Of a stretch of 64,000 nucleotides of DNA, positions 27,508 to 36,517 are shown in pieces. Position 1 is the first letter of the stretch. Each line of letters begins with the position of its first letter. The translations under genes were made by a program, and so were the position numbers. The notes beneath the pieces were generated by a model, which did no database searches, was not told the origin of the DNA, and saw nothing but the letters and a program-made list of their open reading frames with translations. Source of the stretch: Thermoactinomyces vulgaris (GTDB lineage: Bacteria > Bacillota > Bacilli > Thermoactinomycetales > Thermoactinomycetaceae); assembly GCF_003688725.1 (NCBI RefSeq), contig NZ_REFP01000011.1, forward strand, positions 62,001 through 126,000, in the 5' to 3' direction.

Positions 27508-30033
27508 TTCGAAGATGCCGAAAAAGCAGCCGAAGAGCTGGAGATTACATTGACCAGCCGGGATGGTGGCAGTGAACGCATTCCCATGTGCGGGGTTCCT
27601 TATCATTCGGCTCACACTTATGTGGAAAAATTGATTGATCAGGGATATAAAGTGGCCATCTGTGAGCAGGTGGAAGATCCTTCCGCTGCCAAAGGGGTGG
27701 TCAAGCGGGAAGTGGTTCGCGTGATCACGCCCGGGACCATCATGGAAGAAAATATGCTGGTCGACCAGGAAAATAATTTTTTGGTGACGCTGACCGGAAG
27801 CGAAAACCAAATGGCATTGGCGGCAGTGGATTTGTCCACGGGAGAGTGCCACATTACGGAGATGAGCGGTTCGCTGGACGCGATTTTGGATGAAATTTCT
27901 TCGTATCGGCCGAAAGAAATCGTGTTGGATGAATCCTTGGCAGATCAAGCGGCGGTAAAAGAACAGATTCAATCCCGCTTAAAATGTTTGATCACGCCGC
28001 ATGGCATGGATGCCGGTTCCGAAAAGAAACTGTCCGAAGAGTTGCCGGCGCAGTTTCCGCAATACCCCGAGCTGTGCGATACCCCGTTTTTGCGAAAAGT
28101 GGTCGCCTTGTTATTCTCTTATCTGAAACAAACGCAAAAGCGGGCTCTGCATCATTTGCAGCGGTTGCACCGGTATGACGCCAGGCAGTATATGATGTTG
28201 GATGAAGCGGCGAGAAGAAACCTGGAATTGACGGCAACGCTTGGCGAAGGAAAGAAAAAAGGTTCGCTATTGTGGCTGTTGGATCAAACGGCCACCGCAA
28301 TGGGGAGCCGGTTGTTGAAAAAATGGCTGGACAAGCCGCTTCTGTCACTGGAAGAGATCACCCGGCGCCAAAATATGGTGGAAGCGTTGCTTTCCGACTT
28401 TTTGTTGCTGGATGAAGTGCGGGACCGGATGAAACAAGTTTATGATTTGGAGCGGCTGGCGGCGCGCATTTCTTACGGATCGGCCAATGCGCGGGATTTA
28501 AACAGTGTGAAAAGATCGCTTTCCATCATTCCCGAACTGAAAGAGAAATTGTTGCAATCCGACTCCCGGCCGCTGAAGGAATTGGCGGAAAAAATGGATG
28601 AGTTGGCGGATGTAAAAAGCCTCATCGACGAAGCGTTGGTGGAAGAAGCGCCGGTTTCCGTCAAGGAAGGCGGCATCATCCGCGAAGGCTTCCATGAAGA
28701 ATTGGACCAATTGCGGAAGATCCAGAAAGACGGGAAAAGCTGGATTGCCGAGCTGGAGCAGAAAGAAAGAGACACGACGGGAATCAAGTCGCTAAAAATC
28801 CGTTATAACCGCGTGTTCGGCTATTATATCGAGGTTACCAAGTCCAATCTGCATCTGGTTCCCAAAGATCGGTACCACCGCAAGCAAACGCTTGCCAATT
28901 CGGAACGGTATATCACGCCGGAATTAAAAGAACGGGAACAGCTCATCTTAAATGCTTCGGAAAAATCAGTGGAACTGGAATATGAACTGTTTACAAAGGT
29001 CCGGGATCAGGTGGCGGACCAGGTTCAACGATTGCAATCTCTGGCCGAACGGGTGGCCGAGTTGGATGTATTGCACGCCTTTGCGCTGATTGCCCAAAAG
29101 TATCAATATGTCCGTCCGAAAGTGCATACAGGCAGTCAGCTGAAAATCAAAGCAGGCCGCCATCCGGTCGTCGAAGCCGTTACCAATACGGGGGAATTTG
29201 TGGCCAATGATGCGGAGTTGGATCAGGAAGACCGCCAAGTCTTATTGGTGACGGGGCCGAACATGGCCGGAAAAAGCACGTACATGAGACAAGTGGCTTT
29301 GATTGTGATTTTAAGCCAGATCGGAAGTTTCGTTCCGGCGGAAGAAGCGGAAATTTCCATTGTGGACCGCGTGTTTACCCGGATCGGGGCGGCGGATGAT
29401 TTGACCGGCGGGCGGAGCACGTTTATGGTGGAGATGTCTGAAACCTGCCATGCCCTGAAGGAGGCCACCCGGAGGAGCTTGATCCTGCTGGACGAAGTGG
29501 GACGAGGAACATCCACTTATGACGGGATGGCTCTCGCGCATGCCATCGTGGAATACATTCATGACCATGTGGGAGCCAAGACGCTGTTTTCCACCCATTA
29601 TCATGAGTTGACAAAACTGGAGGAATCATTGTCCCGGTTGAAGAATGTGCATGCCCAATGCATTGAGCGGAACGGAAAGGTGGTCTTTTTGCACCGGATT
29701 GTCCCGGGAGGGGCGGATCGCAGTTACGGGATTCAGGTGGCCGAGCTGGCCGGGCTGCCGAAAGAAGTGATCACAAGAGCCAAACAGTTGTTGACCGAAT
29801 TGGAAAAAGGCACACCCGCACCTTCAAACACCGGTGCTTCCCCGGATTCGTCGGGGCAGTTGTCCTTGTTCGATCCGTTGGAAATTCAACCGGCAACCAG
29901 GGAGACGGCCGCTTCGTCTTTGACCTCCGAAGAACAAGAAGTTTTGGAGGCCGTCCGCAAGTGGGATTTAATGAATAAGACCCCGTTTGAATGCATGCAG
30001 TTTTTGCATGAGATCAAACAAAAATTAAATTAA
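27508..30033 (+). CDS. mutS: mutS exon 2 (residues 35-875)
   Basis: This exon carries the rest of MutS, which binds mismatches and recruits MutL. It resumes with FEDAEKAAEELEITLTSRDGG. The clamp and lever regions follow. The ATPase domain has Walker A GPNMAGKST at about residues 617-625 of the joined protein, then the DDL..GRSTFMVEM segment, Walker B ILLDEVGRGT and the STHYHEL motif. The length after joining is 875 aa. mutL starts 28 bases after the stop, so they form the usual mutSL unit. Translation from an internal start would lack the mismatch-binding N-terminus, so function depends on intron splicing. Confidence 0.96.
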   Translation, partial: FEDAEKAAEELEITLTSRDGGSERIPMCGVPYHSAHTYVEKLIDQGYKVAICEQVEDPSAAKGVVKREVVRVITPGTIMEENMLVDQENNFLVTLTGSENQMALAAVDLSTGECHITEMSGSLDAILDEISSYRPKEIVLDESLADQAAVKEQIQSRLKCLITPHGMDAGSEKKLSEELPAQFPQYPELCDTPFLRKVVALLFSYLKQTQKRALHHLQRLHRYDARQYMMLDEAARRNLELTATLGEGKKKGSLLWLLDQTATAMGSRLLKKWLDKPLLSLEEITRRQNMVEALLSDFLLLDEVRDRMKQVYDLERLAARISYGSANARDLNSVKRSLSIIPELKEKLLQSDSRPLKELAEKMDELADVKSLIDEALVEEAPVSVKEGGIIREGFHEELDQLRKIQKDGKSWIAELEQKERDTTGIKSLKIRYNRVFGYYIEVTKSNLHLVPKDRYHRKQTLANSERYITPELKEREQLILNASEKSVELEYELFTKVRDQVADQVQRLQSLAERVAELDVLHAFALIAQKYQYVRPKVHTGSQLKIKAGRHPVVEAVTNTGEFVANDAELDQEDRQVLLVTGPNMAGKSTYMRQVALIVILSQIGSFVPAEEAEISIVDRVFTRIGAADDLTGGRSTFMVEMSETCHALKEATRRSLILLDEVGRGTSTYDGMALAHAIVEYIHDHVGAKTLFSTHYHELTKLEESLSRLKNVHAQCIERNGKVVFLHRIVPGGADRSYGIQVAELAGLPKEVITRAKQLLTELEKGTPAPSNTGASPDSSGQLSLFDPLEIQPATRETAASSLTSEEQEVLEAVRKWDLMNKTPFECMQFLHEIKQKLN

Positions 30034-30061
30034 ACAATATGGAAAAGGAGGGGAGTGGATC

Positions 30062-32032
30062 ATGGGCAACATTCAAGTGCTGGATGAACATTTGACGAAC
30101 CAAATTGCCGCGGGAGAAGTGGTGGAACGGCCGGCGTCGGTTGTCAAAGAGTTGGTGGAAAACTCCATCGATGCCGGCGCCACCCGGGTGCAGGTCATGA
30201 TAGAAGAAGGCGGGATTTCTTTTATTCAGGTGTCGGATAATGGTTCTGGCATGGACCGGGAAGATGCCGTGTTGGCCTTTTCCCGCCATGCCACCAGCAA
30301 AATCAAGCGGGAACGGGATCTGTATTCCATCCGGACACTCGGCTTTCGGGGAGAAGCTTTGCCGAGCATTGCTTCGGTTGCCAGAGTGGAATTGGTGACC
30401 ACGAAGGACCCTTCACAGCTTGCGACCAAAGTGAAAATCGCCGGAGGCGACATCGAAGCGGTGGAGGAAACTTCCCGTTCCAAGGGAACCGATGTGATGG
30501 TCCGGGATTTGTTTTATAACACGCCCGCCCGTTTAAAATATTTGAAAACAGTCAATACCGAAGTCAGCCATGTTGCCGATGTTTTGGGAAGGTTGGCCTT
30601 TGCCCATCCGGAAATTTCTTTCTCCCTGACCCATAACCGGAGGAAGTTGTTTCAGACCGCGGGAGACGGGAACTTGAAGCATGTACTCCTTTCCATCTAC
30701 GGGAAACAGGTGGCCGGACAGGCGGTTTCGATCGAAGGAAGCGACATGGACTTCCGGGTTTACGGATGGATCACCAAACCGGAAATCACCCGCTCCAACC
30801 GGTCTTATTTGACCATCATCTTAAACGGGCGCTATGTGCGTTCCCTGCCGATCACCCAAGCCATTTTGCGTGCTTACGGCACCTTGTTGCCGACGGGAAG
30901 GTTCCCGGTCGGGGTTTTGCATTTGGAGATGGATGCGCAATTGTTGGATGTCAATGTTCACCCTTCCAAGTTGGAAGCAAGGCTCAGCAAGGAAAAAGAA
31001 TGTTGCCGGCTGGTTGAAGAAACGGTGCGGCAAGCCTTGCAAAAAGAGCGGTTGGTTGCGACACCCAAAGCGGAATCAGCGGTGAAAAAACCGGAGTATA
31101 AGCAGGAAACTTTCCAGTGGAACCAAGCGAAAAGACCTGCCGTGAATCCATATCCGTCCGACCGTCCCGATCCGTCATGGAAACTGCGCGAAAGCCCGAT
31201 GTCGCTGGTCAAGAAAGAGGAGCCGGTCAAGAAAGAGGAAGAGAAGGAAACGGATCCGGCACCGGTCTTTCCGGATCCTTCCCCGTCCCAAAGCAAACCG
31301 GAGCCCAAAGATTCAAAATATCAATCCGCCTTGAGCGCATGGTCGGAACAGAATACGCCCCGGGGAGAAGAAAAGGCGACCCTTTCCGCTCCGCCGGTTT
31401 CAGAAGAAGCAGCGGCGGAAGAGCCGGAAGCGGAAGCAAACGGGGAAGACCGATTGCCGTTCATGACTCCGTTGGCACAGGTCCACGGCACTTATATCGT
31501 GGCGCAATCGGAAGACGGATTTTTTTTGTTGGATCAGCATGCGGCACATGAGCGCATTTATTACGAGATTTATTCCAAAAAGTTGGGGGAAGCAAATCAT
31601 CACCAGTATTCCCTTTTGATTCCCATGACGATCGAGTGCACGCCGGCCGAAGCCGAAATATTAAACATGCATTTGGATTATCTGAATCAGTGGGGCCTGG
31701 AAATGGAGCCTTTTGGCGGAACCACGTTTGTGATCCGCGCTTACCCCGCGTGGTTTCCGAAAGAAGATCCCCAGCAATTGATTCACGAGATCATTGACTG
31801 GCTGAAAGAAAACGGGAAAGTGGAGACTGCTCAACTGAGGGATGCAACTGCCAAAATGATGTCATGCAAAGCGGCGATCAAAGCCAACCGCTATTTGCTG
31901 AAAGAGGAGATGGAAGAATTGTTAAACCAGTTGAGCCGTTGTGAAAATCCGTTTACTTGTCCGCACGGACGGCCCATTTTTGTTCATTTTTCAACTTATG
32001 AATTGGAAAAAATGTTTAAAAGGGTGATGTAA
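30062..32032 (+). CDS. mutL: DNA mismatch repair protein MutL
   Basis: MutL links MutS to strand incision. The N-terminal GHKL ATPase region has ENSIDAGA, DNGSGM and GFRGEALPSIASV. A proline- and acid-rich linker (about 345-460) leads to the C-terminal endonuclease domain with DQHAAHER at about 491-498 and CPHGRP near the end, so this is the nicking type of MutL as in Bacillus. It is 656 aa, slightly long because of the linker. ATG at 30062 follows AAAAGGAGGGG. It is co-transcribed with mutS, and the methyltransferase gene follows after two bases. Confidence 0.97.
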   Translation: MGNIQVLDEHLTNQIAAGEVVERPASVVKELVENSIDAGATRVQVMIEEGGISFIQVSDNGSGMDREDAVLAFSRHATSKIKRERDLYSIRTLGFRGEALPSIASVARVELVTTKDPSQLATKVKIAGGDIEAVEETSRSKGTDVMVRDLFYNTPARLKYLKTVNTEVSHVADVLGRLAFAHPEISFSLTHNRRKLFQTAGDGNLKHVLLSIYGKQVAGQAVSIEGSDMDFRVYGWITKPEITRSNRSYLTIILNGRYVRSLPITQAILRAYGTLLPTGRFPVGVLHLEMDAQLLDVNVHPSKLEARLSKEKECCRLVEETVRQALQKERLVATPKAESAVKKPEYKQETFQWNQAKRPAVNPYPSDRPDPSWKLRESPMSLVKKEEPVKKEEEKETDPAPVFPDPSPSQSKPEPKDSKYQSALSAWSEQNTPRGEEKATLSAPPVSEEAAAEEPEAEANGEDRLPFMTPLAQVHGTYIVAQSEDGFFLLDQHAAHERIYYEIYSKKLGEANHHQYSLLIPMTIECTPAEAEILNMHLDYLNQWGLEMEPFGGTTFVIRAYPAWFPKEDPQQLIHEIIDWLKENGKVETAQLRDATAKMMSCKAAIKANRYLLKEEMEELLNQLSRCENPFTCPHGRPIFVHFSTYELEKMFKRVM

Positions 32033-32034
32033 TT

Positions 32035-32817
32035 TTGTTTGTCACAACATCTTTTCACCCGGGAGACCAGGAAACAAACGAAGCAAAAGAATTGGCCCGT
32101 GCATGGAAGGTGCCGTTCGTCCGGCGCGGGCGCCGGTCTCTTCAAGCGCTTTTCGAGCAGACGGCATCGGATCAGGTGGTCATTGTCAGCAAAGAGGGAT
32201 GGCGCTATGAAGACAAAAAAGGCCATTCCTTCTTTTTTCATCCCAACATGTCGGCCCTTCGCATCAAACATTTGGCTTCCGGGCAGCCGGACAGCATGGT
32301 TTCGGTGGCCGGATTGAAAGAAGGGGATTTTGTCCTGGATTGTACCTTGGGGATGGGGGCGGATTCCATCGTGGCCAGTTATGTGGTCGGGGAAAAAGGC
32401 CGGGTTGTGGCGCTGGAGAGTGAGCCGGTCATCGCGGCGATCGCCGGACACGGCCTTCAAACATACCGGACCGGGCGCAAAGCGTTGAATGAAGCGATGC
32501 GGAGGGTTGAAATTGTTCAGGCCCGCTATCAGACCTACTTAAAACAATTGGAGGATCAATCCTTTGATGTGGTGATGTTTGACCCGATGTTCCGGGAAAC
32601 GGTGAAACAGTCGTCAGCCATGCAAATGTTAAAACCCCTGGCCAACCCGGAACCCTTGGATCCGGAGTCGGTGCAAGAAGCCGTGCGGGTGGCCAGGAGG
32701 GTTGTTTTGTTAAAAGAGCGGCCGAAAAGCGGGGAGTTTGAACGGCTGGGCTTTACGATTGTTAAAGCTTCATCCAATTACGCCTGGGGTGTGATCCGGA
32801 AAGGAGGTCACCGGTGA
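32035..32817 (+). CDS. RsmJ-like class I SAM-dependent methyltransferase
   Basis: This 260-aa Rossmann methyltransferase has motif I as LDCTLGMGADS near residue 101, an acidic LESEP after strand 2, and a DVVMFDPMF catalytic-type motif near 180. The arrangement resembles RsmJ, which methylates the N2 of a guanine in 16S rRNA. The substrate in Gram-positives is unproven, so no symbol is given. TTG at 32035 lies two bases after the mutL stop. The stop overlaps the miaA start (GTGA). The context suggests a tRNA/rRNA modification and mismatch-repair operon. Confidence 0.82.
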   Translation: MFVTTSFHPGDQETNEAKELARAWKVPFVRRGRRSLQALFEQTASDQVVIVSKEGWRYEDKKGHSFFFHPNMSALRIKHLASGQPDSMVSVAGLKEGDFVLDCTLGMGADSIVASYVVGEKGRVVALESEPVIAAIAGHGLQTYRTGRKALNEAMRRVEIVQARYQTYLKQLEDQSFDVVMFDPMFRETVKQSSAMQMLKPLANPEPLDPESVQEAVRVARRVVLLKERPKSGEFERLGFTIVKASSNYAWGVIRKGGHR

Positions 32818-33743
32818 AGGAAAAGCTTGTTGTCATTGTCGGACCGACGGCGGTCGGAAAAACCGGTTTGAGCGTACGGTTGGCCAAACGGGTTCATGGC
32901 GAAATTATTTCCGGCGATTCCATGCAGGTTTACCGGGGGATGGACATCGGGACAGCCAAAATCATGCCGGAGGAGATGGAGGGGGTTCCCCATCATCTCA
33001 TTGACATTCTCCCGCCGGATCAAAATTTCTCGGTTCAGGAATATCAACAGCTGGCACGGGAAAAAATCAGCGAGATCAACCGGCGCGGGCATCTGCCCAT
33101 GCTGGTGGGGGGAACCGGTTTGTACATCGAAGCGGTGGTCCATGATTATCTGATGCCCCATGTCAAAGAGGATCCAAAGCTGCGCGAAGAATTGCATGCG
33201 TTTGCCCGGCGGGAAGGCAACGAAGCGTTGCACCGGCGGTTGGAAGAAGTGGACCCGGTCCAGGCCAAAAAATTGCATCCCAATGATCTCAGACGTATGA
33301 TTCGGGCTTTGGAAGTTTATCATGTTACTGGAAAGCCGTTTTCCGAGCTGAAAGGAAAAGGAACTTCGCCTTATGACGTGTTGTGGATCGGGCTGACGAT
33401 GCCGCGGGAACAATTGTACGAGCGGATCAATCGGCGGGTGGACGAGATGATCCAAAAAGGCTTGGTGGATGAAGTGAAAAAACTGTGGGAGCAAGGATAC
33501 GGGCTTCATTTGACTTCCATGCAGGCAATCGGGTATAAAGAGATTGTAAGTTATTTGAAAAACGAAATCACTTTGGATGAAGCGATTCATCACATCAAGC
33601 GCGGATCGCGAAAATACGCGAAACGACAGCTCTCCTGGTTTCGGCGTTTAAAAGAAATTCATTGGTTTGATGTGACAAATTCCCAATCTTTTCGAGAAAT
33701 TGAAGAACTGGTGGCAGGAAAGTTTCCTTTGGCCAGAGAATAA
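32814..33743 (+). CDS. miaA: tRNA dimethylallyltransferase
   Basis: MiaA transfers the dimethylallyl group to A37 of tRNAs reading UNN codons, providing the substrate for MiaB. The P-loop GPTAVGKTG is at about residues 10-18, followed by ISGDSMQVYRGMDIGTAK, VGGTGLYI and MQAIGYKE, all family signatures. The product is 309 aa. The GTG start overlaps the preceding stop by four bases and follows AAAGGAGG. hfq follows after 42 bases, as in Bacillus. Confidence 0.97.
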   Translation: MKEKLVVIVGPTAVGKTGLSVRLAKRVHGEIISGDSMQVYRGMDIGTAKIMPEEMEGVPHHLIDILPPDQNFSVQEYQQLAREKISEINRRGHLPMLVGGTGLYIEAVVHDYLMPHVKEDPKLREELHAFARREGNEALHRRLEEVDPVQAKKLHPNDLRRMIRALEVYHVTGKPFSELKGKGTSPYDVLWIGLTMPREQLYERINRRVDEMIQKGLVDEVKKLWEQGYGLHLTSMQAIGYKEIVSYLKNEITLDEAIHHIKRGSRKYAKRQLSWFRRLKEIHWFDVTNSQSFREIEELVAGKFPLARE

Positions 33744-33785
33744 AGTACAATAACGTTAAATGTAAATACATAGGAGGTACGGGTT

Positions 33786-34028
33786 TTGAAACAAACAATC
33801 AATATTCAAGATACATTCCTCAACCAAATCCGTAAAGAATCAGTACCAGTGACCATTTATTTGGTGAACGGGTTTCAATTGCGCGGCGTGATCCGCGGCT
33901 TTGACAATTTCACCATTGTGATTGACAGTGACGGCAAGCAACAAATGGTATATAAGCATGCGATCTCCACGTTCACCCCTGCACGTCCCGTTTCTTTGAT
34001 GCCCGCCAGTGAAGAAAGAGAAAGCTGA
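33786..34028 (+). CDS. hfq: RNA chaperone Hfq
   Basis: Hfq is a hexameric Sm-like RNA-binding protein. The 80-aa sequence has Sm1 ([19 protein letters not shown]...[11 protein letters not shown]) and Sm2 (YKHAISTF). The start is TTG at 33786 after TAGGAGGTACGGGTT. The tail beyond the Sm core is short, as in other Gram-positives. It is followed by a terminator. Confidence 0.97.
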   Translation: MKQTINIQDTFLNQIRKESVPVTIYLVNGFQLRGVIRGFDNFTIVIDSDGKQQMVYKHAISTFTPARPVSLMPASEERES

Positions 34029-34049
34029 GTTGTTCGTTTGACTTGTTTT

Positions 34050-34081
34050 GCTGCTGACCAAACCGGCCGGCAGCTTTTTTT
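34050..34081 (+). terminator. Terminator after hfq
   Basis: A 7-bp stem (34050-34056 with 34068-34074, one G-T pair) is followed by seven Ts. Confidence 0.8.
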
Positions 34082-34231
34082 ATTGCCGCAGGTTTGACAG
34101 AGTCCGTAAAGGGGCCGGACGGCTCTTGTCACCATCAAACCCTGAAAATGCCGTATTCAACGCGATTTTTCACCAAAAAATGGGCGGATGCGTATACTGG
34201 GATCAGCGAATAAGGACGAAGAGGTGAAACG

Positions 34232-35224
34232 ATGAGCAGAAGGGTGATGACAGTAAACGCCAAGCATCAGATTCATGTTGTTTTTGACCATCCGGAAAGA
34301 AAACCCGCGCTTTCGTCGCGGGTGGAGCCGTTGAAACCGGCTTGTCCGGGCGGTGAACCGGGGCCTTTGCAGGAGTGTTTTGAACAATTGGACCGGCTGG
34401 TGGGGATGGATAAGATCAAGGAGTTCATCAAAGAGATTTATGCATGGCTGGAAATCGGGAAACAGAGGAGAGCGGCCGGTTTAAGCGCCGAACAACAAGT
34501 GTTGCACATGATTTTTTCCGGGAGTCCGGGGACGGGGAAAACCACGGTTGCACGGATTTTAGGCCGGTTATTAAAGGAAATGGGCGTGCTGTCCAAAGGG
34601 CATTTGATCGAAGTGGAACGGGCGGATCTGGTGGGCGAGTATATCGGCCATACGGCGCAAAAAACAAGAGAACATGTGCGAAGGGCGTTGGGCGGTGTTT
34701 TGTTTATTGACGAAGCTTATTCGCTCGCGCGGGGCGGGGAAAAAGATTTCGGCAAAGAAGCCGTTGATACGATGGTCAAATCAATGGAAGACTATAAAAA
34801 TGACTTCATATTAATTTTGGCGGGGTATCCCAATGAAATGGACGCATTTTTGCGTTTGAATCCCGGCCTTCCTTCCCGCTTTCCGATTCATCTTCATTTT
34901 CCGGATTTCAAATTGGATGAATTGATGAAGATAGCCGGGCAGATGCTTCAAGAGCGGGAGTATTTCTTATCCCGGCCGGCCAAAGATAAATTGCGAAACC
35001 ACTTGCAAAAACAACTCCACGTTGCCAAGGCCGGTTTTGGAAATGCCCGGTACGTCCGCAATTTAATTGAAAAATCGATCCGGAATCAAGCGGTGCGGCT
35101 GATGAAAAAATCGCATGTGACCAGAGAGGAATTAATGACGTTAAGAAGTGAGGATTTGCGGTTTGACGATATGAAAAACGGTTCATGGTATAATGAAAAA
35201 ATGCCTTATCAGTATTTGGTATAA
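34232..35224 (+). CDS. spoVK: Stage V sporulation protein K, AAA+ ATPase
   Basis: SpoVK is a CbbX-like AAA+ ATPase needed for spore maturation. Walker A GSPGTGKTT is at about 97-105, Walker B reads LFIDEAYSLARGG, and a sensor region GYPNEMDAFL follows. The product is 330 aa. ATG at 34232 follows AGAGGTGAAACG. Upstream, CGTATACT at 34191-34198 is one base from a SigE -10, though no clear -35 accompanies it. The position between hfq and hflX matches Bacillus. Confidence 0.94.
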   Translation: MSRRVMTVNAKHQIHVVFDHPERKPALSSRVEPLKPACPGGEPGPLQECFEQLDRLVGMDKIKEFIKEIYAWLEIGKQRRAAGLSAEQQVLHMIFSGSPGTGKTTVARILGRLLKEMGVLSKGHLIEVERADLVGEYIGHTAQKTREHVRRALGGVLFIDEAYSLARGGEKDFGKEAVDTMVKSMEDYKNDFILILAGYPNEMDAFLRLNPGLPSRFPIHLHFPDFKLDELMKIAGQMLQEREYFLSRPAKDKLRNHLQKQLHVAKAGFGNARYVRNLIEKSIRNQAVRLMKKSHVTREELMTLRSEDLRFDDMKNGSWYNEKMPYQYLV

Positions 35225-35235
35225 GAAAGGGTTGA

Positions 35236-36504
35236 GTGCGTATTCAGGAGTTGGAAGGAAAAGAGAAAGCGATTTTGGTGGGGTGCGGCACGAAAAAACA
35301 GGAATGGTCCTTGCGCTCCACCTTGGAAGAGTTAAAGAGTCTGGCGGAAACGGCGCAAGCGGTTCCCGTCAGCCAGGTGCTTCAATTCAGGGACCGGATT
35401 GACCCGGCTTGGTATATCGGGCGGGGAAAAGCAGAAGAAATCGCCCGCATGGTGGAAGAAAACGAAGCGGACCTGGTTATCTTTGACCAGGAGCTTTCCC
35501 CTGCGCAGCTTCGAAACCTGGAGGGGTTGATGCCTTGCAAAGTGATTGACCGCACGCAATTAATTTTGGATATTTTTGCGCAGCGGGCCCGGACCAAAGA
35601 AGGAAAAATCCAAGTGGAACTGGCGCAGTTGAAATATTTGCTGCCCCGCCTGGCCGGAAAAGGGAAAGAAATGTCCCGTCTGGGCGGCGGCATTGGAACC
35701 CGCGGTCCCGGTGAAAAGAAACTGGAAACGGATCGCCGTCACATCCGCCGCCAAATCAGTGTTCTGACCAAACAGCTTGAGGAAATTAAAAAACACCGCC
35801 GGTTGCATCAGGAACGCCGGAAAAAGAACGGCATCCCGCAGGTGGCGTTGGTGGGATACACCAATGCCGGAAAATCGACATTGTTAAATCAACTGACGGG
35901 TGCGGGCGTGCTGTCCGAAAACCGGTTGTTTGCCACATTGGATCCGACATCCCGCCAGCTTGTGCTTCCCTCTGGCAAGGAAGTGATCCTTACCGATACC
36001 GTCGGTTTTATCCGGCAACTGCCGCACCATTTGATCGCCGCTTTCCGCTCGACGTTGGAACAGGTGAAAGAAGCGGACTTGTTGTTGCATGTGGTGGATG
36101 CTTCCCACCCGGAAGCAGAAGAGCAGGTGGAGGCCGTGGAGCAGGTGTTGGCTGATCTGAATGCGGCGGACATTCCGGTTTTAATGGTCTGGAACAAAGC
36201 GGACCGGCTGGAGCGGGAACTGCCCGAAGGATGGGATCCGGATCACCTTATGATCTCTGCGTTCAACGAACAAGATCTGGACCGGTTGAAAGCACGTGTG
36301 GAGCAGGCATTGCAACAAGAGATGATCATTGGTCAGGTGGAAATCCCGGTCATGAGGGGTGACTGGATTTCTCTGTTGCATCATAAAGCGGAAATGATAG
36401 AATCGAATACGGACGATTTGATGATGGTCATAAAGTTTCGTCTTTCTCCCGCTGATTTTGAACAGTTGCCCGGGGAGTTGAAAAGCCGGATTCAAATCCA
36501 ATAA
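35236..36504 (+). CDS. hflX: Ribosome-associated GTPase HflX
   Basis: HflX is a GTPase that binds the 50S subunit and splits stalled or stressed ribosomes. The N-terminal HflX domain (about 1-180) contains GRGKAEEIA and FDQELSPAQLRNLE. A glycine-rich segment (LGGGIGTRGPGE) precedes the G domain, with Walker A GYTNAGKST near residue 205, DTVGFI and NKAD. The product is 422 aa. GTG at 35236 follows AAAGGG and lies just after spoVK. ynbB follows closely. Confidence 0.95.
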   Translation: MRIQELEGKEKAILVGCGTKKQEWSLRSTLEELKSLAETAQAVPVSQVLQFRDRIDPAWYIGRGKAEEIARMVEENEADLVIFDQELSPAQLRNLEGLMPCKVIDRTQLILDIFAQRARTKEGKIQVELAQLKYLLPRLAGKGKEMSRLGGGIGTRGPGEKKLETDRRHIRRQISVLTKQLEEIKKHRRLHQERRKKNGIPQVALVGYTNAGKSTLLNQLTGAGVLSENRLFATLDPTSRQLVLPSGKEVILTDTVGFIRQLPHHLIAAFRSTLEQVKEADLLLHVVDASHPEAEEQVEAVEQVLADLNAADIPVLMVWNKADRLERELPEGWDPDHLMISAFNEQDLDRLKARVEQALQQEMIIGQVEIPVMRGDWISLLHHKAEMIESNTDDLMMVIKFRLSPADFEQLPGELKSRIQIQ

Positions 36505-36517
36505 ACGAGTAACAGGA

